Below the pieces are notes generated by a model. It searched no databases. It was not told where the DNA came from and was given only the letters and a program-made list of their open reading frames with translations. From Lachnospiraceae bacterium UBA3866 (GTDB lineage: Bacteria > Bacillota > Clostridia > Lachnospirales > Lachnospiraceae): a DNA stretch of 18,585 nt. The stretch lies in assembly GCA_002392345.1 (NCBI GenBank), contig DGGU01000019.1, positions 1 through 18,585 of the forward strand, read 5' to 3'. The position numbers and the translations under genes were made by a program. This document shows, in pieces, positions 16,047 through 18,585 of the stretch (positions are counted from its first letter, which is position 1; each line of letters begins with the position of its first letter).

Positions 16047-17050
16047 ACAAGCAATTTTCCAATATCTTCTATACTTAGGGTTCTCACTTTATAACGACCT
16101 ATCTTATCAACATGGATTGTAGAAATCTTATTATCTTTTGATTTTTTGTCATGCTTTATAAGTGAAAGAACCTTCTTTTTGTCATATGTGCAAGTTGTAG
16201 GTAGATTGTATCGTCTAAGAATCTGTTCTATGTTTTCTCTTGCTTTTGGAGAAGAAAAATAAAGCATGCCTATGCCTACACATTCTCCATGTAGGAGTCT
16301 GTAATTTTTTGCTTCTTCTATGGCGTGTCCTATAGTGTGACCAAAGTTAAGTACTTTTCTTAGACCTTTTTCTTTTTCATCTTTTTCGACGACCTTCTTT
16401 TTTATTAGAAGAGAACGATAGATTATGTAATCGATATGTCTATATACATCTTTACAGTTTTTTATGTAATTAAAAAGTCTTTTATCAAAAGTTGCTGACA
16501 TCTTGATTGCTTCCACGAGGCCACTATAAAACTCTCTTTCGGTTAAAGTTTTAAGAGTATCAGTATCTATTATCACAGCCTTAGGTTGATAAAAAGCACC
16601 AACTATGTTTTTAACTTTTGACATGTTGATAGCTGTTTTGCCGCCTATAGAAGAATCAACTTGTGACAGAAGAGTGGTAGGGATATTGTAGAAGGCGATG
16701 CCTCGCATATAAGTGCTTGCAACAAAACCAGCAAGATCTCCAACCATGCCACCTCCTACAGCGACTATAGCATCGGATCTATCAAAATTATGCTTTATTA
16801 GGTTATTCATAATCTTTTGATAGTTAGCATTATTTTTGTTATTTTCACCATGTTTTAAAGTGAAGACATAAGATCTAGGCAAAGCAAGCCTTACTTTTTT
16901 AATGTAAGCTTTAGGCACATTGTCGTCTGTAATTATCAAGAATTTTCGATTAGTATCAAAATATCTTTTGATATTTGAAAGGATATTGCTTCCGATTATA
17001 ATCTTGTACGAATTTGCGTCAAGATTTATTTTTATAATATGTTTTTTCAT
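16043..17050 (-). CDS. aroB: 3-dehydroquinate synthase
   Basis: Converts DAHP to 3-dehydroquinate, the second shikimate step, using NAD and a divalent metal. The NAD-binding motif GGGMVGDLAGFVAS is present, followed by PTTLLSQVDSSIGGKTAIN. Metal ligands are the Glu in SGLVEAIKMS and the His residues in NFGHTIGHAIE and LHGECVGIG. The 335 residues are slightly shorter than most homologues. The start fits the family N-terminus (MKKHIIKINLDANSYKIIIGSNIL). It is the first gene of the - strand aromatic operon. It has no Shine-Dalgarno: TATAAT ends only 7 nt before the ATG, so the operon mRNA probably begins at the start codon. That leaves no leader for a T-box or attenuator. Confidence 0.96.
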   Translation of the reverse strand: MKKHIIKINLDANSYKIIIGSNILSNIKRYFDTNRKFLIITDDNVPKAYIKKVRLALPRSYVFTLKHGENNKNNANYQKIMNNLIKHNFDRSDAIVAVGGGMVGDLAGFVASTYMRGIAFYNIPTTLLSQVDSSIGGKTAINMSKVKNIVGAFYQPKAVIIDTDTLKTLTEREFYSGLVEAIKMSATFDKRLFNYIKNCKDVYRHIDYIIYRSLLIKKKVVEKDEKEKGLRKVLNFGHTIGHAIEEAKNYRLLHGECVGIGMLYFSSPKARENIEQILRRYNLPTTCTYDKKKVLSLIKHDKKSKDNKISTIHVDKIGRYKVRTLSIEDIGKLLV

Positions 17051-17057
17051 AATATGA

Positions 17058-17086
17058 ATTATAGTATATTTTAACTATTTTATCTA
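17058..17086 (-). promoter_or_regulatory. Promoter of the aromatic (aroB) operon, predicted leaderless
   Basis: On the - strand, TAGATA (17086-17081, 4/6 to TTGACA), a 17-nt spacer and a perfect TATAAT (17063-17058). Only 7 nt follow before the aroB ATG at 17050, placing the transcription start at or next to the A of the start codon. Confidence 0.65.
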
Positions 17087-17093
17087 TATAGAA

Positions 17094-17154
17094 AACCTCT
17101 AAAAAAGAGATTTTAGAAAAGCTTGCTTTTCTAAAATGCGACGAATTAGAGGTT
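17094..17154 (+). repeat. Nested inverted-repeat element, copy 1
   Basis: The outer stem AACCTCTAA (17094-17102) pairs perfectly with TTAGAGGTT (17146-17154). Inside is a 12-bp hairpin (17110-17121 with 17126-17137) capped by CTTG, closed by G-C. The outer and inner stems are separated by an internal loop: AAAAGAG (17103-17109) on the 5' side and GCGACGAA (17138-17145) on the 3' side. Read as + strand RNA, the cap is a G(CUUG)C tetraloop, a known stable fold. Copy 2 abuts it with no spacer. No known family recognised. Confidence 0.85.
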
Positions 17155-17213
17155 GGGAGCCTTAAAGGAATAGCTGAAAAGCTTGCTTTTCAAGCTATGA
17201 CGACAAGGCTCCC
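17155..17213 (+). repeat. Nested inverted-repeat element, copy 2
   Basis: The outer stem GGGAGCCTT (17155-17163) pairs perfectly with AAGGCTCCC (17205-17213). The inner hairpin (170-181 with 186-198 of 17xxx, one bulged A at 17192) has the same apical palindrome GAAAAGCTTGCTTTTC (17176-17191) and CTTG cap as copy 1. Internal-loop strands are AAAGGA (17164-17169) and GACGAC (17199-17204), sharing AAARGA and GACGA with copy 1. The outer stem sequence is unrelated to copy 1 yet fully paired. Confidence 0.85.
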
Positions 17214-17217
17214 TTTA

Positions 17218-17246
17218 TTGACAAGATTTTTTGACGATGTTAAGAT
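17218..17246 (+). promoter_or_regulatory. Promoter of the 5'-nucleotidase gene
   Basis: A perfect TTGACA at 17218-17223, a 17-nt spacer and TAAGAT at 17241-17246 (4/6 to TATAAT). Predicted start is near 17253, giving a leader of about 30 nt carrying GGAGG (17269-17273), 9 nt from the ATG. Its -35 begins 5 nt after the second nested repeat, so the repeats lie outside this transcript. Confidence 0.65.
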
Positions 17247-17282
17247 ACTTATAACACCTAAGATAGATGGAGGCGTATAATT

Positions 17283-18585
17283 ATGAAGAAACGCTTTTTG
17301 AGTAATTTTGTGGGACTACTACTTTTAGTTGTAGTTGCTTGCTCTAATCAGGTTGCTAGGACTGATGTGAGTAGCACTACAAAGGCTAGCCTGCAACACG
17401 ATCTTAAACTTATTGTTACAAGCGACATACATGCTGGAGTTGACAAGAACTATACCCTTGCAGGGGTTTATGAACTTAGAAAAGAATATGAAGAGAAAGG
17501 CGATTATACCTTGCTTATAGATGATGGTGATCTGCTTCAAGGGGAACTTATATCGAGTATGAGCAAAGGCGAAGACCTTATGGACATAGCAAATGCGGCA
17601 GGGTACGATATTATGACTATAGGCAATCATGAGTTTGATTATGACATGGATCAATTTTTTTCTAATGCAGCAAAACTTAACTCATCATATATATCATGTA
17701 ACTTTAATAAGGATGGAGAACTTCTTTTTAAACCTTATGTTATAAAGGAGTTTGACGGAGTGAAATTTGCCTTTATAGGAATCACTACTCCAGAGACTTT
17801 GACTTCATCTACACCAAGGTTTTTCCAAGATGAGAATGGTAATTTTATATATGGATTTTTTCAAGGAAATGATGGCGAGACACTTTATAATGTAATACAA
17901 GAAAATATAGATGCTGTAAAAAGGGAAGGCGCAGATTATGTAATTGCAGTTGCACATGCGGGCGAGAAAGAGACATCTATACCATATAGATACAATGACA
18001 TTATATCTCATACTCATGGATTTGATGTATTTCTTGATGGACATAGTCATGATACGGATCAAGTTACTATGAAAGATATGGATGGACATGATGTTTTTAG
18101 GATGGGAGTGGGGACAAAATTATCTTGTGTGGGCGTGGTGACATTTACAAAAGAAGGAACCATAGAGCATGAGTTGATTACTTATGAAGCACCAGCGGAA
18201 GGAGAGATGCCAAAAACTTATAATAATGTAGTAAGTAGATTGGTTGCAGAAAAAAGTGCAAAGATAGAAGATAGCATGGCGCAAGTTATAGGAAGCACGG
18301 ATTTTCCACTTTATATATATGACCCTAAAGCTCGTGATAATGCTGGTCAACCTATAAGGCTAGTTCGAAGAACGGAAACGAATCTTGGTGACTTTATTGC
18401 AGATGCATATAAGTTAAGAACTGGAGCTGACTGCGCATTTGCTAATGGTGGAGGGATAAGAGATGACATAAAAAAAGGTGATATAAAAATTATAGATGTC
18501 AAGACAGTACAGTCATTTGGAAATACTGTTTGTGTAGTTGAGGTGACAGGGCAGCAGATACTTGATGCTATGGAATGGGGTTGCC
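17283..18585 (+). CDS. 5'-nucleotidase / metallophosphatase lipoprotein, UshA-like (3' truncated by window end)
   Basis: The frame is open from ATG 17283 to the window end, 434 codons so far. A lipoprotein signal ends in VVVAC with Cys20 as lipidation site, so the enzyme should be anchored on the outer face of the membrane. The metallophosphatase domain shows the two-metal ligands SDIH (D48, H50), DDGD (D83), GNHEFD (N115, H116), AHAG (H225) and DGHSH (H254, H256), with the D83-N115 spacing of E. coli UshA. The 5'-nucleotidase C-terminal substrate domain has begun (ETNLGDFIADAY at 365-376, ANGGGIR at 387-393). It probably hydrolyses extracellular nucleotides for nucleoside and phosphate salvage; exact substrate (5'-nucleotides, UDP-sugars or 2',3'-cyclic nucleotides) cannot be read. 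It diverges from aroB. Good GGAGG site. Confidence 0.93.
   Translation, partial: MKKRFLSNFVGLLLLVVVACSNQVARTDVSSTTKASLQHDLKLIVTSDIHAGVDKNYTLAGVYELRKEYEEKGDYTLLIDDGDLLQGELISSMSKGEDLMDIANAAGYDIMTIGNHEFDYDMDQFFSNAAKLNSSYISCNFNKDGELLFKPYVIKEFDGVKFAFIGITTPETLTSSTPRFFQDENGNFIYGFFQGNDGETLYNVIQENIDAVKREGADYVIAVAHAGEKETSIPYRYNDIISHTHGFDVFLDGHSHDTDQVTMKDMDGHDVFRMGVGTKLSCVGVVTFTKEGTIEHELITYEAPAEGEMPKTYNNVVSRLVAEKSAKIEDSMAQVIGSTDFPLYIYDPKARDNAGQPIRLVRRTETNLGDFIADAYKLRTGADCAFANGGGIRDDIKKGDIKIIDVKTVQSFGNTVCVVEVTGQQILDAMEWGC

Noticed and set aside
17094..17213. Nested repeats as tandem intrinsic terminators
   Set aside because: They sit between two divergent gene starts, so no gene end faces them. Copy 1 has no T-run and copy 2 only TTTATT, and the outer stems enclose about 60 nt.
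17094..17213. Tandem-hairpin riboswitch such as guanidine-II (mini-ykkC), or ANTAR target hairpins
   Set aside because: The apical loops are CUUG, not the ACGR of guanidine-II nor ANTAR hexaloops, and the elements lie upstream of, not inside, the predicted nucleotidase transcript.
17325..17654. Open frames on the - strand opposite the 17283 gene
   Set aside because: The + strand frame encodes a clear lipoprotein signal and all 5'-nucleotidase metal motifs, so the - strand frames are shadows.

Overview
The window comes from an AT-rich, low-GC Gram-positive bacterium, most likely an anaerobic member of Clostridia. The evidence is a CIRCE (HrcA) operator before clpP, strong AGGAGG ribosome sites, a lipoprotein signal, a secreted protein with choline-binding-like wall repeats, an ATP-type PEP carboxykinase, and heavy AGA/ATA codon use. 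I would not name a genus from this. No rRNA, tRNA, insertion sequence, prophage or CRISPR array is visible, and no gene-free stretch exceeds 300 bases (the longest is 17051-17282).

Left part, + strand. The tail of an unknown gene (1-75) is followed by trigger factor (tig, 243-1529) with its own promoter and an unusual leader: the Shine-Dalgarno lies 42 nt from the ATG, with a possible 11-bp hairpin between them. A CIRCE operator overlapping a consensus sigma-A promoter then drives what looks like one long operon: clpP, clpX, a NusG-domain-II membrane protein, ftsH, a secreted S11-family protein that has lost key residues of all three catalytic motifs, and pckA. It ends at a strong bidirectional terminator (9524-9555). 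The theme is folding and proteolysis (trigger factor, ClpXP, FtsH), with cell-wall and central-carbon genes attached.

Middle. A membrane-anchored protein of unknown function (9553-10185, - strand) and rho (+ strand, 10268-11569) diverge from a short shared promoter region. Rho meets the aromatic operon tail to tail at a perfect palindromic terminator that is partly coding.

Right part, - strand. A compact shikimate/tyrosine operon is transcribed as aroB > aroE-aroK fusion > aroA > tyrA > DAHP synthase. The first junctions are ATGA overlaps. Dehydroquinase, chorismate synthase, chorismate mutase and prephenate dehydratase are not here and must be encoded elsewhere.

Far right. Between the divergent starts of aroB and a 5'-nucleotidase lipoprotein gene (truncated by the window end) lie two abutting nested inverted-repeat elements. 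They share an apical palindrome and internal-loop sequence, but their outer stems differ in sequence while both stay perfectly paired. This covariation-like pattern is the best candidate for an undescribed structured element. A second theme is that three - strand genes (the unknown membrane protein, tyrA, aroB) have a TATAAT box only 7-9 nt before the ATG and no ribosome-binding site, which predicts leaderless mRNAs.
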